Positions 1-6,108 of a stretch of DNA of 8,208 bases are shown piece by piece; within the stretch, counting starts at the first letter, position 1; each line of letters starts with the position of its first letter. The notes beneath the pieces are model-generated. The model saw only the letters and a list, made by a program, of their open reading frames with translations, did no database searches and was not told the DNA's origin. A program made the translations under genes and the position numbers. The stretch is from RGIG5675 sp050943435 (GTDB lineage Bacteria; Bacillota; Clostridia; Oscillospirales; Ruminococcaceae), in the NCBI GenBank assembly GCA_050943435.1, contig JBMNPE010000067.1, forward strand, positions 1 through 8,208, written 5' to 3'.

Positions 1-12
1 CATTTCCCGGTA

Positions 13-41
13 TTGACACACGGCCCTTTTCGTGGTAGAGT
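13..41 (+). promoter_or_regulatory. Promoter of the rplU-rpmA operon
   Basis: A perfect -35 hexamer TTGACA lies at 13-18. A 17-bp spacer follows, then a -10 hexamer TAGAGT at 36-41, preceded by TG at 33-34 (extended -10). This is a strong housekeeping-type promoter seen directly in the sequence. Transcription should begin near 47-49 and leave a leader of about 75 nt before rplU. Confidence 0.75.
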
Positions 42-47
42 GCTAAG

Positions 48-123
48 GCGCGTGAAGCGGGCTCCTAAGTGATTTTTGAAAATCCGCCCGAATCAGCGAC
101 ACTGTATCAAAAGTGAGGCATCT
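48..123 (+). ncRNA. Structured 5' leader of rplU, candidate L21 leader
   Basis: The leader can fold into an outer stem CGGGC (58-62) with GCCCG (86-90). Inside it is a hairpin GATTT (71-75) with AAATC (80-84), closed by the four-base loop TTGA. The Shine-Dalgarno GTGAGG (113-118) lies downstream of the structure. Bacillota are known to carry an L21 leader at this place, thought to mediate autoregulation by a ribosomal protein. That this leader belongs to that family is inference from position and foldability; I have not matched a covariance model. Confidence 0.45.
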
Positions 124-432
124 ATGTACGCAGTATTGGAAACAGGCGGCAAGCAGTACAAGGTGAGCGAAGGCGATGTCATATACGTCGAAAAGCTCCA
201 GGGAGAGGCCGGAGATGAGGTCACTTTCTCAAATGTACTTGCTGTCGGGGGAGACAAGATCTCTGCCGGAAAGCCCTATGTAGAAGGAGCTTCCGTGACA
301 GGCAAGATCGTAAAGCAGGGCAAGGGGAAGAAGATAACGGTCTTCACATACCGCCCGAAGAAGAATTCAAAACGCAAGATGGGTCACCGCCAGCTTTTCA
401 CAAAAGTTGAGATCGAATCCATCAAGGCATAA
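124..432 (+). CDS. rplU: 50S ribosomal protein L21
   Basis: Large-subunit ribosomal protein L21 (bL21), which binds 23S rRNA. The 102-residue product begins MYAVLETGGKQYKV, the characteristic L21 N-terminus, and keeps the basic central block KKITVFTYRPKKNSKRKMGH followed by R and Q, which is typical of rRNA-contacting L21. Its length is normal for the family. I chose the ATG at 124 because GTGAGG at 113-118 is correctly spaced and because a longer frame opening at a TTG (76) would add residues unlike L21 and use up the leader hairpin. It is the first gene of the operon; rpmA follows after 14 nt, so the two proteins are probably co-translated in step. Regulation is likely through the upstream leader. 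Confidence 0.97.
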   Translation: MYAVLETGGKQYKVSEGDVIYVEKLQGEAGDEVTFSNVLAVGGDKISAGKPYVEGASVTGKIVKQGKGKKITVFTYRPKKNSKRKMGHRQLFTKVEIESIKA

Positions 433-446
433 ACGGAGGAACAGCA

Positions 447-698
447 ATGGCTCATAAGAAAGGCGTAGGTTCCACAAAGAACGGCCGCGATTCCGAAAGC
501 AAGCGCCTCGGAGTCAAGCGCGGAGACGGACAGTTTGTAAAGGCCGGGAACATACTAATAAGACAGCGCGGAACTCACATTCATCCCGGAAAGAACGTCG
601 GAATCGGTTCCGATGACACGCTTTTTGCACTGGTGGACGGGAAAGTCAAATTTGAGCAGATATCCCGCGACCGCAAGAGCGTAAGCGTCATCCAGTGA
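447..698 (+). CDS. rpmA: 50S ribosomal protein L27, without N-terminal extension
   Basis: Ribosomal protein L27 (bL27), whose N-terminal tail reaches the peptidyl-transferase centre. The 83-residue protein starts directly with MAHKKGVGSTKNGRDSESKR, the mature L27 N-terminus, and retains the GTHIHPGKNVG segment. GGAGG at 435-439 gives an ideal spacing to the ATG. Most Bacillota encode L27 with a short hydrophobic leader ending in FF before AHKKG. Those genomes also place the cysteine protease gene prp (ysxB) between rplU and rpmA. Here the rplU-rpmA gap is 14 nt, there is no prp, and no in-frame leader precedes the ATG. Protein and gene order are therefore consistent with each other. An intrinsic terminator follows the stop. 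Confidence 0.97.
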   Translation: MAHKKGVGSTKNGRDSESKRLGVKRGDGQFVKAGNILIRQRGTHIHPGKNVGIGSDDTLFALVDGKVKFEQISRDRKSVSVIQ

Positions 699-718
699 CG
701 CAGGAGTACTGACTTATG

Positions 719-749
719 GCCCTAGTCAAAAACTAGGGCTTATTTTTTT
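719..749 (+). terminator. Intrinsic terminator between rpmA and obg
   Basis: A 7-bp perfect stem GCCCTAG (719-725) / CTAGGGC (733-739) encloses a seven-base A-rich loop. It is followed by TTA and a run of seven T (743-749). This is a canonical Rho-independent terminator seen directly. It lies between rpmA and obg, which share a strand. It probably lowers obg-mrnC expression relative to the two ribosomal proteins, because I see no convincing new promoter between it and obg. Confidence 0.85.
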
Positions 750-753
750 GACA

Positions 754-778
754 GGGAGGACATGCGGCCCTCCCGGGG
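754..778 (+). promoter_or_regulatory. Hairpin over a decoy Shine-Dalgarno upstream of obg
   Basis: GGGAGG (754-759) pairs perfectly with CCTCCC (769-774) across a nine-base loop. The GGGAGG would be a strong ribosome-binding sequence but is about 27 nt from the obg ATG at 787, too far to use. The site actually positioned for that ATG is the weak GGGGA at 775-779, directly adjoining the 3' side of the stem. Folding may bring or block ribosome access; this is inference. Confidence 0.35.
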
Positions 779-786
779 AATAAGAA

Positions 787-2049
787 ATGTTTGTAGACAA
801 GATAACGATAAAGGTCAAGGCAGGTGCAGGAGGCGACGGCGGAGTATCCTTCCACAGGGAGAAGTATGTCGCGGAAGGCGGTCCTGACGGGGGAGACGGA
901 GGACGCGGAGGAGATGTCATAATCCATCCGGATCCTTCTGTAAACACCCTCATAGATTTCAGGCACCACAGGAAGTATGCCGCTGAGCCTGGAATGAACG
1001 GGTCCGGGAACAACAAGACAGGCAAGAGCGGCAGCGACCTGGTGCTCAAGGTCCCTGTCGGAACAGTAGTGTATGAGGCGTCCACAGGGGCTGTCATGGC
1101 AGATACATCCGACGGAAGGGACAGGGTGATTGCCCATGGCGGAAAGGGAGGATTCGGCAACGCCAGGTTCTCCACTCCGACGAGGCAGATACCCATGTTT
1201 GCCAAGTCAGGAAAGCCCGGGGAGGAGCTCGAGATAACCCTTGAACTCAAGATGATAGCCGATGCGGGACTTATAGGATTCCCCAACGTCGGAAAATCTA
1301 CGATTCTCTCCGTGATAAGCGCGGCCAGGCCCAAAATAGCGGACTACCACTTCACCACCCTGGAACCCATGCTCGGGGTCGTGGAAGCCGGGCCGGATTC
1401 CAGGTTCGTAGCTGCAGACATCCCGGGGCTCATAGAAGGCGCTGCTGACGGAGCAGGACTGGGACACGATTTCCTGAGGCACATCGAGAGGTGCAGGGTG
1501 CTCATTCACGTTGTCGACGTATCCGGAAGCGAGGGAAGGGATCCCATAAAGGACTACGAACAGATCAATTCCGAACTCGGAAAATACAGCGCGGACCTCC
1601 TTAAAAAGCCGCAGATAGCGGCTCTCAACAAGTGCGACATAGCCTCAAAGGACAATATAGACCGGATGTCCCGGTATCTTGAGGAGAAGAGCGTCCCGTT
1701 TGTATGCGTCAGCGCAGCGACGGGACAGGGGATAAAGGAGCTCATTTCCTCCGTATGGGAGATAGTAAAAAGGACACCTGCCCCCAGGAGGTTCGAGGAA
1801 ACGTATGTGAGGCCTGAAACAACCTCCGGACGCGATTTCTACGTCAGGAAGGAAGACGGGAAATACTTTGTGGACGCCGAGTGGCTCGAGAGGATAATAT
1901 CAAAAATGAATCCGGACGATTACCATTCGATGCAGTATTTCCAGAACGCCGTGCAGACCAGCGGCATAGACTCAAAGCTCAGGGAGCTAGGCATTAAGGA
2001 CGGGGACACTGTCTGCGTGGGGGATTACGAGTTTAATTATGTATCTTAG
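787..2049 (+). CDS. obg: Obg-family GTPase (ribosome assembly), with OCT domain
   Basis: Essential GTPase of the Obg/CgtA family that binds the 50S subunit during late assembly and links it to growth and stringent signalling. The 420-residue protein has the three Bacillota-type parts. First comes the glycine-rich Obg fold (about 1-157, with repeated GG turns near 13-42). Next is the G domain (158-330), with G1 GFPNVGKST at 164-172, switch I around TTLEP at 190-194, G3 DIPGL at 211-215, G4 NKCD at 281-284 and G5 SAATGQG at 309-315. Last is the C-terminal OCT domain (about 340-418), ending VGDYEFNYVS. All nucleotide-binding motifs are intact. The gene follows a terminator and a hairpin with only a weak GGGGA ribosome site, so moderate expression is expected. 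Its 3' end overlaps mrnC by 11 nt. Confidence 0.96.
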   Translation: MFVDKITIKVKAGAGGDGGVSFHREKYVAEGGPDGGDGGRGGDVIIHPDPSVNTLIDFRHHRKYAAEPGMNGSGNNKTGKSGSDLVLKVPVGTVVYEASTGAVMADTSDGRDRVIAHGGKGGFGNARFSTPTRQIPMFAKSGKPGEELEITLELKMIADAGLIGFPNVGKSTILSVISAARPKIADYHFTTLEPMLGVVEAGPDSRFVAADIPGLIEGAADGAGLGHDFLRHIERCRVLIHVVDVSGSEGRDPIKDYEQINSELGKYSADLLKKPQIAALNKCDIASKDNIDRMSRYLEEKSVPFVCVSAATGQGIKELISSVWEIVKRTPAPRRFEETYVRPETTSGRDFYVRKEDGKYFVDAEWLERIISKMNPDDYHSMQYFQNAVQTSGIDSKLRELGIKDGDTVCVGDYEFNYVS

Positions 2050-2479
2050 CGACATCAACAACACCATGGACGACGGAGGCCTCAGGTCGAGGAGCGTGCT
2101 GGAGCTTGCATTCGTGGGAGATGCGGTCTGGGAGCTCCTTGTGAGGGAGGCCGTTGCACAAAGGAACGTCCCTCCGGAGGAATTCCACAGGGAAACCGTG
2201 AGGCTCGTTAATGCGCCGGCCCAGAGCGAAAGCCTCGAGAGGATGAGGCCTGCCCTCACTGCCGAGGAGGAAGATGTGGTCAGAAAGGGCAGGAATGCCA
2301 ACAGGAGAACCCCGCCGAGGGGATCCTCGGCGAGGGAGTACCGCAGCTCAACGGCCCTTGAAACGCTTTTCGGATACCTGTGGCTCGCAGGAAGGGCGGA
2401 CAGGATAGTCGAGCTCTTCAACATTGCAGAGGACGGGGTTGATCCGTCTTTGAGTGCCGCCGGCAGAATGACAGAATGA
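2039..2479 (+). CDS. mrnC: Mini-ribonuclease III
   Basis: Mini-RNase III, a dimeric RNase III-like enzyme lacking the dsRNA-binding domain, which trims 23S rRNA precursors in Bacillota. The 146-residue protein shows the family core. The LAFVGDAVWE motif (23-32) carries the catalytic Asp at about 28, KGRNA lies at 83-87 with the following proline-containing loop, and YRSSTALETLFGYLWL (101-116) carries the catalytic Glu at about 108. There is no extra C-terminal domain, as expected. The start overlaps the end of obg by 11 nt, which suggests translational coupling; no strong Shine-Dalgarno is visible, and an in-frame ATG at 2066 is an alternative start that would lose nine non-conserved residues. 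Position after obg fits a ribosome-maturation operon. Confidence 0.9.
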   Translation: MYLSDINNTMDDGGLRSRSVLELAFVGDAVWELLVREAVAQRNVPPEEFHRETVRLVNAPAQSESLERMRPALTAEEEDVVRKGRNANRRTPPRGSSAREYRSSTALETLFGYLWLAGRADRIVELFNIAEDGVDPSLSAAGRMTE

Positions 2480-2536
2480 AATCCCTAACGCCACCGGCAG
2501 AGGCTTCAGGCGGGTGCCGCGTGTATAGACTAGAAG

Positions 2537-2565
2537 TTGACCCGGTGATAAAATAACTTTATATG
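2537..2565 (+). promoter_or_regulatory. Putative promoter for yebC
   Basis: TTGACC (2537-2542), a 17-bp spacer and TATATG (2560-2565) form a plausible housekeeping promoter. It sits in the 138-nt AT-rich gap between mrnC and yebC, and local base composition shifts sharply to A/T here. No clear terminator with a T-tract was seen after mrnC, so some read-through from the obg operon is possible. Confidence 0.5.
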
Positions 2566-2617
2566 TTTATTATTTCATTATTAATTTATACAGCTGATTG
2601 AAGGGGAAGATGCACAA

Positions 2618-3358
2618 ATGTCAGGACATTCCAAATGGAACAACATCCACAGAAAGAAAGAGAAGACGGATGCTGCGAAAGCCAAGGTATTCACCAAGAT
2701 GGGAAGAGAGATCACCGTTGCGGTAAGACAGGGAGGACCTGACCCTGCATCAAACAGCAAGCTGCGCGACATAATTTCCAAGGCCAAGGCAGCCAACGTC
2801 CCTAACGACAACATCGAGAGGATCATAAAGAGGGCCTCGAGCGACGACAAGGACAACTACGAAAGCATCACGTACGAGGGGTACGGACCCGAGGGAGTGG
2901 CTGTCATGGTCGACACCCTCACTGACAACAGGAACAGGACTGCTTCCGACGTGAGGCATCATTTCGACAAGTTCGGCGGCAATCTGGGAGCCACCGGATG
3001 CGTATCGTTCCTGTTCAATGAGAAGGGCGTCATAGAAATAGACATGGAGGGCCGCGACGAGGACAAGGTCATGGAGGACAGCATGGAATGCGGCGCCGAC
3101 GACATCGATTTTTCCGACGGCACTGCATATGTATACACTGCCCCATCCGAACTCGAGTCCGTTAGAAGCGCATTTGAGAAGCTGGGATATACAGGGATAA
3201 CTGCAGAGGACGAATACATACCTTCCAGCTATGTGAGGATAGAGGACCCGGACCATCTCAGGAGCATGGCAAAGCTGCTCGCCGCCCTGGACGACAGCGA
3301 CGATGTCCAGAATGTCTGGCACAATCTTGAAAACGTGGAAGACCTTCCGGAGGAATGA
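2618..3358 (+). CDS. yebC: YebC/TACO1-family protein
   Basis: Member of the YebC/TACO1 family: cytoplasmic proteins described as DNA-binding regulators in some bacteria and as translation factors (mitochondrial TACO1, and bacterial YebC acting on difficult peptide sequences) in others. The 246-residue product starts MSGHSKWNNIHRKKEKTDAA and includes the ITVAVRQGGPDPASNSKLR stretch and the ANVPNDNIERIIKRA helix, all hallmark family sequence. The middle and C-terminal domains (about 80-240) are acidic and of normal length. A GGGG-type ribosome site at 2603-2606 precedes the ATG by 11 nt. The gene has its own putative promoter, and its stop overlaps the start of the next gene (ATGA), so the kinase-like protein is expected to be made with it. 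Which of the known YebC roles applies cannot be judged from sequence. Confidence 0.95.
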   Translation: MSGHSKWNNIHRKKEKTDAAKAKVFTKMGREITVAVRQGGPDPASNSKLRDIISKAKAANVPNDNIERIIKRASSDDKDNYESITYEGYGPEGVAVMVDTLTDNRNRTASDVRHHFDKFGGNLGATGCVSFLFNEKGVIEIDMEGRDEDKVMEDSMECGADDIDFSDGTAYVYTAPSELESVRSAFEKLGYTGITAEDEYIPSSYVRIEDPDHLRSMAKLLAALDDSDDVQNVWHNLENVEDLPEE

Positions 3359-4785
3359 GCGGGGAAAATAAAAAACAGAAGCTGTGCATATGCTGCATGT
3401 CGCCCATAGAGGACGGCGTGTCAAAGTGCCCTGTCTGCGGATACGACGGTACCCAGAACAACGACCCCCAGTATCTGCCCATAGGCTACAGGCTGCACGG
3501 CAGATACATAATGGGCCGGGTGGAGGATTTTGACGGCGAAGTAGCCACATACATCTCCTACGACTGGAAAGAGGCCTGCACCGTATACATAAAGGAATTC
3601 CTCCCCGAGAACGGATGCTCCAGGGTAGAGGAGAGCATGGTTGTAGTCCCGAAAAACGGGGCTGAAAAGCATTTCAGGTCTTCTCTCGAGACGTTTGCGG
3701 AATACTACAAGAAGCTGAGCTCCATAGAATGCCAGTCCCTCATAGAGGTCAGCGACTGCTTTCTGGACAACAACACCGCATATGCCGTGGTAAAGAAATT
3801 TGACGGCATCACCCTCAAGGAATTCCTCAAGCTCAAGAACGGAACCCTCACATGGAAGCAGTGCAAGATGCTGATCTACCCCGTCATGGATGCGGCAAAG
3901 GAAATGCACAAGGCCGGCCTCATACACAGGGGCATAAGCCCTGAAACCATATTCATAAACAGAAACGGCGAGATAAAGCTCGGAGGCTTTGCCACTCCTG
4001 CAGTGAGGGCAAGGGGAACCGAGGTGAGCAGCAGGCTCTACCAGGGCTACAGTGCACCTGAGCAGTATTCCGGGCTTGCCCAGCAGGGCGTGTTTACCGA
4101 CATTTACTCCATATCTGCCGTGATATACAGGTGCCTGACCGGCATTATCCCGCAGGACGGGGAGTCGAGGCGCGGTCTGGACACCCTGCTCTCTGTATCC
4201 GAACTCAACGCCTCCATACCGCAGTATGTCTCCAATGCCGTCAGCATGGGAATGGTTGTGCAGACTGAGGACAGGATAAACTCAATAGACAACCTGAGGC
4301 GCGGACTCGAGAATGAGCCGATTGACAACGGGACTTTCATAGACCTCGAGGATTCAGCGAGGCAGTGGGCAGAGGATGCAGAGGCCAAGGACGAGGAGGC
4401 CGAAATATCCGAGCAGGAGAGAAAGACCAGGAACCTTGTCAGGATAATAATGTACATCACCATCGGGTTCTTCATAATCCTGCTCATTGTGTACATTGCC
4501 TGGAGCGCAGTGATACGGGGCTCCATCAAGAACACCGGAAGCACCAGCGATGATACTTCGCAGAGTGCAGTTCTGATAGAAGTCCCGAGCTACATAGGGG
4601 AGTCAATTGACGGAACCAGATTCGACGGGGAGCTGTTTGTATTTGAGATAGTGATGGTGGACGAACCGAATACGGCTGACGGGATTGTCGTTGCGCAGAG
4701 TCCGGACAGTGGGACGGAGGCGGAGCCGGGGTCGACGATAACGCTGTTTGTGGCAGGGAAGACCTCCGACGAAAGCTCATCATAG
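3355..4785 (+). CDS. Zinc-ribbon pseudokinase with TM segment and one PASTA domain
   Basis: A 476-residue membrane protein. It has an N-terminal zinc ribbon (C11-x2-C14 and C25-x2-C28), a Ser/Thr-kinase-like fold (about 46-318), an acidic linker (330-358), one membrane segment (about 362-387) and a C-terminal PASTA-like domain (about 408-468, containing VVAQSPDSGTEAEPGSTITL). The kinase fold is recognisable from YIKEF (Lys80, the VAIK lysine), the APE motif in GYSAPEQYS (231-239), and DIYSISAVIY (249-258). The catalytic residues are gone: the glycine loop reads EDFDGE, HRD is HRG (191-193), the later Asn is Thr198, and DFG is GFA (211-213). I infer an inactive pseudokinase, with the kinase part inside and the PASTA domain outside the cell, where PASTA domains usually sense peptidoglycan or muropeptides. 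GGAGG lies just before the ATG, and the start overlaps the yebC stop by 4 nt. A bidirectional terminator follows. Confidence 0.9.
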   Translation: MSGENKKQKLCICCMSPIEDGVSKCPVCGYDGTQNNDPQYLPIGYRLHGRYIMGRVEDFDGEVATYISYDWKEACTVYIKEFLPENGCSRVEESMVVVPKNGAEKHFRSSLETFAEYYKKLSSIECQSLIEVSDCFLDNNTAYAVVKKFDGITLKEFLKLKNGTLTWKQCKMLIYPVMDAAKEMHKAGLIHRGISPETIFINRNGEIKLGGFATPAVRARGTEVSSRLYQGYSAPEQYSGLAQQGVFTDIYSISAVIYRCLTGIIPQDGESRRGLDTLLSVSELNASIPQYVSNAVSMGMVVQTEDRINSIDNLRRGLENEPIDNGTFIDLEDSARQWAEDAEAKDEEAEISEQERKTRNLVRIIMYITIGFFIILLIVYIAWSAVIRGSIKNTGSTSDDTSQSAVLIEVPSYIGESIDGTRFDGELFVFEIVMVDEPNTADGIVVAQSPDSGTEAEPGSTITLFVAGKTSDESSS

Positions 4786-4799
4786 AAGCAGAAATAAAG

Positions 4800-4832
4800 A
4801 AGGGGCTGTATCTTTTGATACAGCCCCTTTTC
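4800..4832. terminator. Bidirectional terminator between the convergent operons
   Basis: A 13-bp perfect stem (4800-4812 with 4817-4829) encloses a TTTT loop. T runs follow on both strands: TTTT at 4828-4831 on the + side, and a T-rich flank on the - side. It ends the yebC-pseudokinase transcript from the left and the rpsF-ssb-rpsR transcript from the right, whose last stop codon is 17 nt away from the stem. Confidence 0.9.
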
Positions 4833-4845
4833 TCATGTCTCCGGA

Positions 4846-5229
4846 TCAGTCCATCTGATAGGGAAGAAGCGCAAGCTGTCTTGCCCTCTTTATGGCTATC
4901 GTGAGGTCTCTCTGATGCTTTGCGCATGTCCCGGTCACGCGGCGGGGAACAATCTTTCCCCTCTCAGTGATGTACTTGCGCAGGCGCATCGTATCCTTGT
5001 AGTCGATGTAGTCGACCCTGTCGACGCAGAACTGGCAGACCTTGCGCCTGTTCTGTGGACGGCCGCGGTACTGGGGCCTCTCTGTGCGCTGCTCGCCCTC
5101 GCGGGCTGCAGGTGCAGACTGCTCTTCCTGTGCGGCTGGTGCTGCAGTTTCGGTGTTCTCTGCAGCCGGCTGAACGTTTTCGGTAGCTTCAGCTGTCTCC
5201 TGGATAGCTGTATTTTCCTGATTGTCCAA
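4846..5229 (-). CDS. rpsR: 30S ribosomal protein S18 with long acidic N-terminal extension
   Basis: Small-subunit protein S18 (bS18), which binds with S6 on the 30S platform. Residues about 62-127 are a normal S18 core: RRKVCQFCVDRVDYIDYKD, the RVTGTCAKHQR segment and a C-terminal IKRARQLALLPY. Cys65, Cys68 and Cys102 are present. The first 60 or so residues are an added low-complexity tail rich in Ala, Glu, Gln and Thr, turning basic (RPQYRGRPQNRRK) before the core. S18 usually has only 70-90 residues; this one has 127. The start is a TTG at 5229-5227, supported by AAGGAGG (5243-5237) seven bases upstream; the frame contains no ATG before the core's Met81, so the tail appears genuinely translated. 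It is the last gene of rpsF-ssb-rpsR, 18 nt after ssb. Confidence 0.95.
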   Translation of the reverse strand: MDNQENTAIQETAEATENVQPAAENTETAAPAAQEEQSAPAAREGEQRTERPQYRGRPQNRRKVCQFCVDRVDYIDYKDTMRLRKYITERGKIVPRRVTGTCAKHQRDLTIAIKRARQLALLPYQMD

Positions 5230-5247
5230 GTTGAATCCTCCTTCTAA

Positions 5248-5727
5248 TCAGAATGGCAGGTCGTCGTCATCGCTGATGACTGAAAAATCATCCTGGGAAC
5301 CCTGCGAATATGCGAGGTTCGAATCTCCCTGGGACGGCTGCTGGGGCTGCTGCTGAGGCTTCTGCTCCGGCTGTGATCCCTGGGAGGCGGAATTCTGGGA
5401 ATAGTTTGACCTGCTCTCAGTAAAGAACACGTTGTTGGCAAGGACTTCAACCGCCTTGCGGTTGTGGCCTTCCTTGTCCTGGTATGATCTGGTCTGTATG
5501 GAGCCCTCGATCGCGATCATCTGGCCCTTCTTGAAATACCTGCAGATGAATTCAGCGGTATTCCTCCAGGCTACGATGTCGATGAAATCCGTCTGGCGCT
5601 CTGTACCCTGCTTTACGTAAGACCTGCTCACGGCAATGGTAAAGGACGTGACGGAATAGTTGGAAGGCGTATGCCTCAGCTCCGGATCGGCCACTAGTCT
5701 GCCCATAAGGGCTACCATGTTGAGCAT
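5248..5727 (-). CDS. ssb: Single-stranded DNA-binding protein
   Basis: SSB protects single-stranded DNA in replication and repair and recruits partner proteins through its C-terminal tip. The 159-residue protein has an N-terminal OB fold (about 1-107), starting MLNMVALMGRLVADPELRHT, with the family segments FIDIVAWRNTAEF and KGQMIAIEGSIQTRSY. A Gln/Pro/Ser-rich flexible linker (about 108-150) and the acidic tip DDDDLPF at the very C-terminus follow. All parts are normal for the main replicative SSB of Bacillota. The ATG overlaps the rpsF stop by one base (TAATG), and AAGGTG lies 8 nt upstream, so translation is probably coupled to rpsF. Placement between rpsF and rpsR is the standard Bacillota arrangement. 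Confidence 0.97.
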   Translation of the reverse strand: MLNMVALMGRLVADPELRHTPSNYSVTSFTIAVSRSYVKQGTERQTDFIDIVAWRNTAEFICRYFKKGQMIAIEGSIQTRSYQDKEGHNRKAVEVLANNVFFTESRSNYSQNSASQGSQPEQKPQQQPQQPSQGDSNLAYSQGSQDDFSVISDDDDLPF

Positions 5728-6029
5728 TACTTTTTCACCTTTTCTTCCGGTTTCCTGACCGTAAGCGAGCGGAGAACATCATCGGTGATATTCGCAATTC
5801 TCTCGAGTTCCGCCGGGAAAGCGGGATCCGATGTGAAGCTCACGACAACATAGTATGCTTCCTGCTCGTCATTGATCTCATAGGCGAGTCTGCGCTTGCC
5901 CCACTCGTCGATTCCGTCCACTGTGCCGTTCTGGGCAATCATGTCAGTGAATCTCGAGAGGAGGGCCTTCTGCGCCTCTTCGTCCGGCTGGATCTTGAAT
6001 GCGAATACTGTCTCGTACTTTTCGGACAC
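5727..6029 (-). CDS. rpsF: 30S ribosomal protein S6
   Basis: Small-subunit protein S6 (bS6), partner of S18 on 16S rRNA. The 100-residue product begins MSEKYETVFAFKIQPDEE and contains the diagnostic DEWGKRRLAYEINDEQEAYY stretch (41-60). The C-terminus is lysine-rich (KPEEKVKK). The start codon is GTG at 6029-6027, chosen because a perfect AAGGAGGT (6045-6038) sits 8 nt before it and no upstream in-frame ATG exists. It is the first gene of the rpsF-ssb-rpsR operon, behind an extended -10 promoter and a leader of about 72 nt. The leader may carry feedback control, since the S6:S18 complex is known to bind rpsF leaders in other bacteria. Confidence 0.96.
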   Translation of the reverse strand: MSEKYETVFAFKIQPDEEAQKALLSRFTDMIAQNGTVDGIDEWGKRRLAYEINDEQEAYYVVVSFTSDPAFPAELERIANITDDVLRSLTVRKPEEKVKK

Positions 6030-6083
6030 TTTTCCTAACCTCCTTCTGGACTTTTGGCTGGCAGTTTGTTGTCAGCAAGGATA

Positions 6084-6101
6084 ACCCGCTTTTCAGCGGG
6101 C
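6084..6101 (-). promoter_or_regulatory. GAAA-capped hairpin at the 5' end of the rpsF leader
   Basis: On the - strand CCCGCT (6100-6095) pairs with AGCGGG (6090-6085) around a GAAA tetraloop, and a G-U pair can extend the stem. It begins within a few bases of the expected transcription start. It lacks a following T run, so it is not a terminator. It could stabilise the mRNA 5' end or be part of an S6:S18-binding leader; the second idea is unproven here. Confidence 0.5.
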
Positions 6102-6108
6102 GACGTTT

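Noticed and set aside
76..123. Longer rplU reading from a TTG at 76
   Set aside because: The extra 16 residues do not resemble L21, the frame would run through the leader hairpin, and the ATG at 124 has a proper Shine-Dalgarno.
748..753. TTGACA overlapping the T-run as an obg promoter -35
   Set aside because: The positions 16-18 bp downstream are GC-rich (TCCCGG) and do not resemble a -10 element.
762..880. ATG at 762 next to GGGAGGA as a leader-peptide start
   Set aside because: The ribosome site is only one base from the ATG, the frame differs from obg, and the translated sequence is a shadow of obg's glycine-rich region.
726..1334. 202-residue reading frame antisense to obg
   Set aside because: It lies wholly within obg on the opposite strand, is low-complexity Pro/Ser-rich, and mirrors obg codon bias.
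2495..2519. Inverted repeat CGGCA/TGCCG after mrnC as a terminator
   Set aside because: Only 5 bp with a 15-base loop and no T-tract follows.
2750..3550. 266-residue antisense frame across yebC and the pseudokinase start
   Set aside because: It spans the junction of two well-supported + strand genes and shows no recognisable domain.
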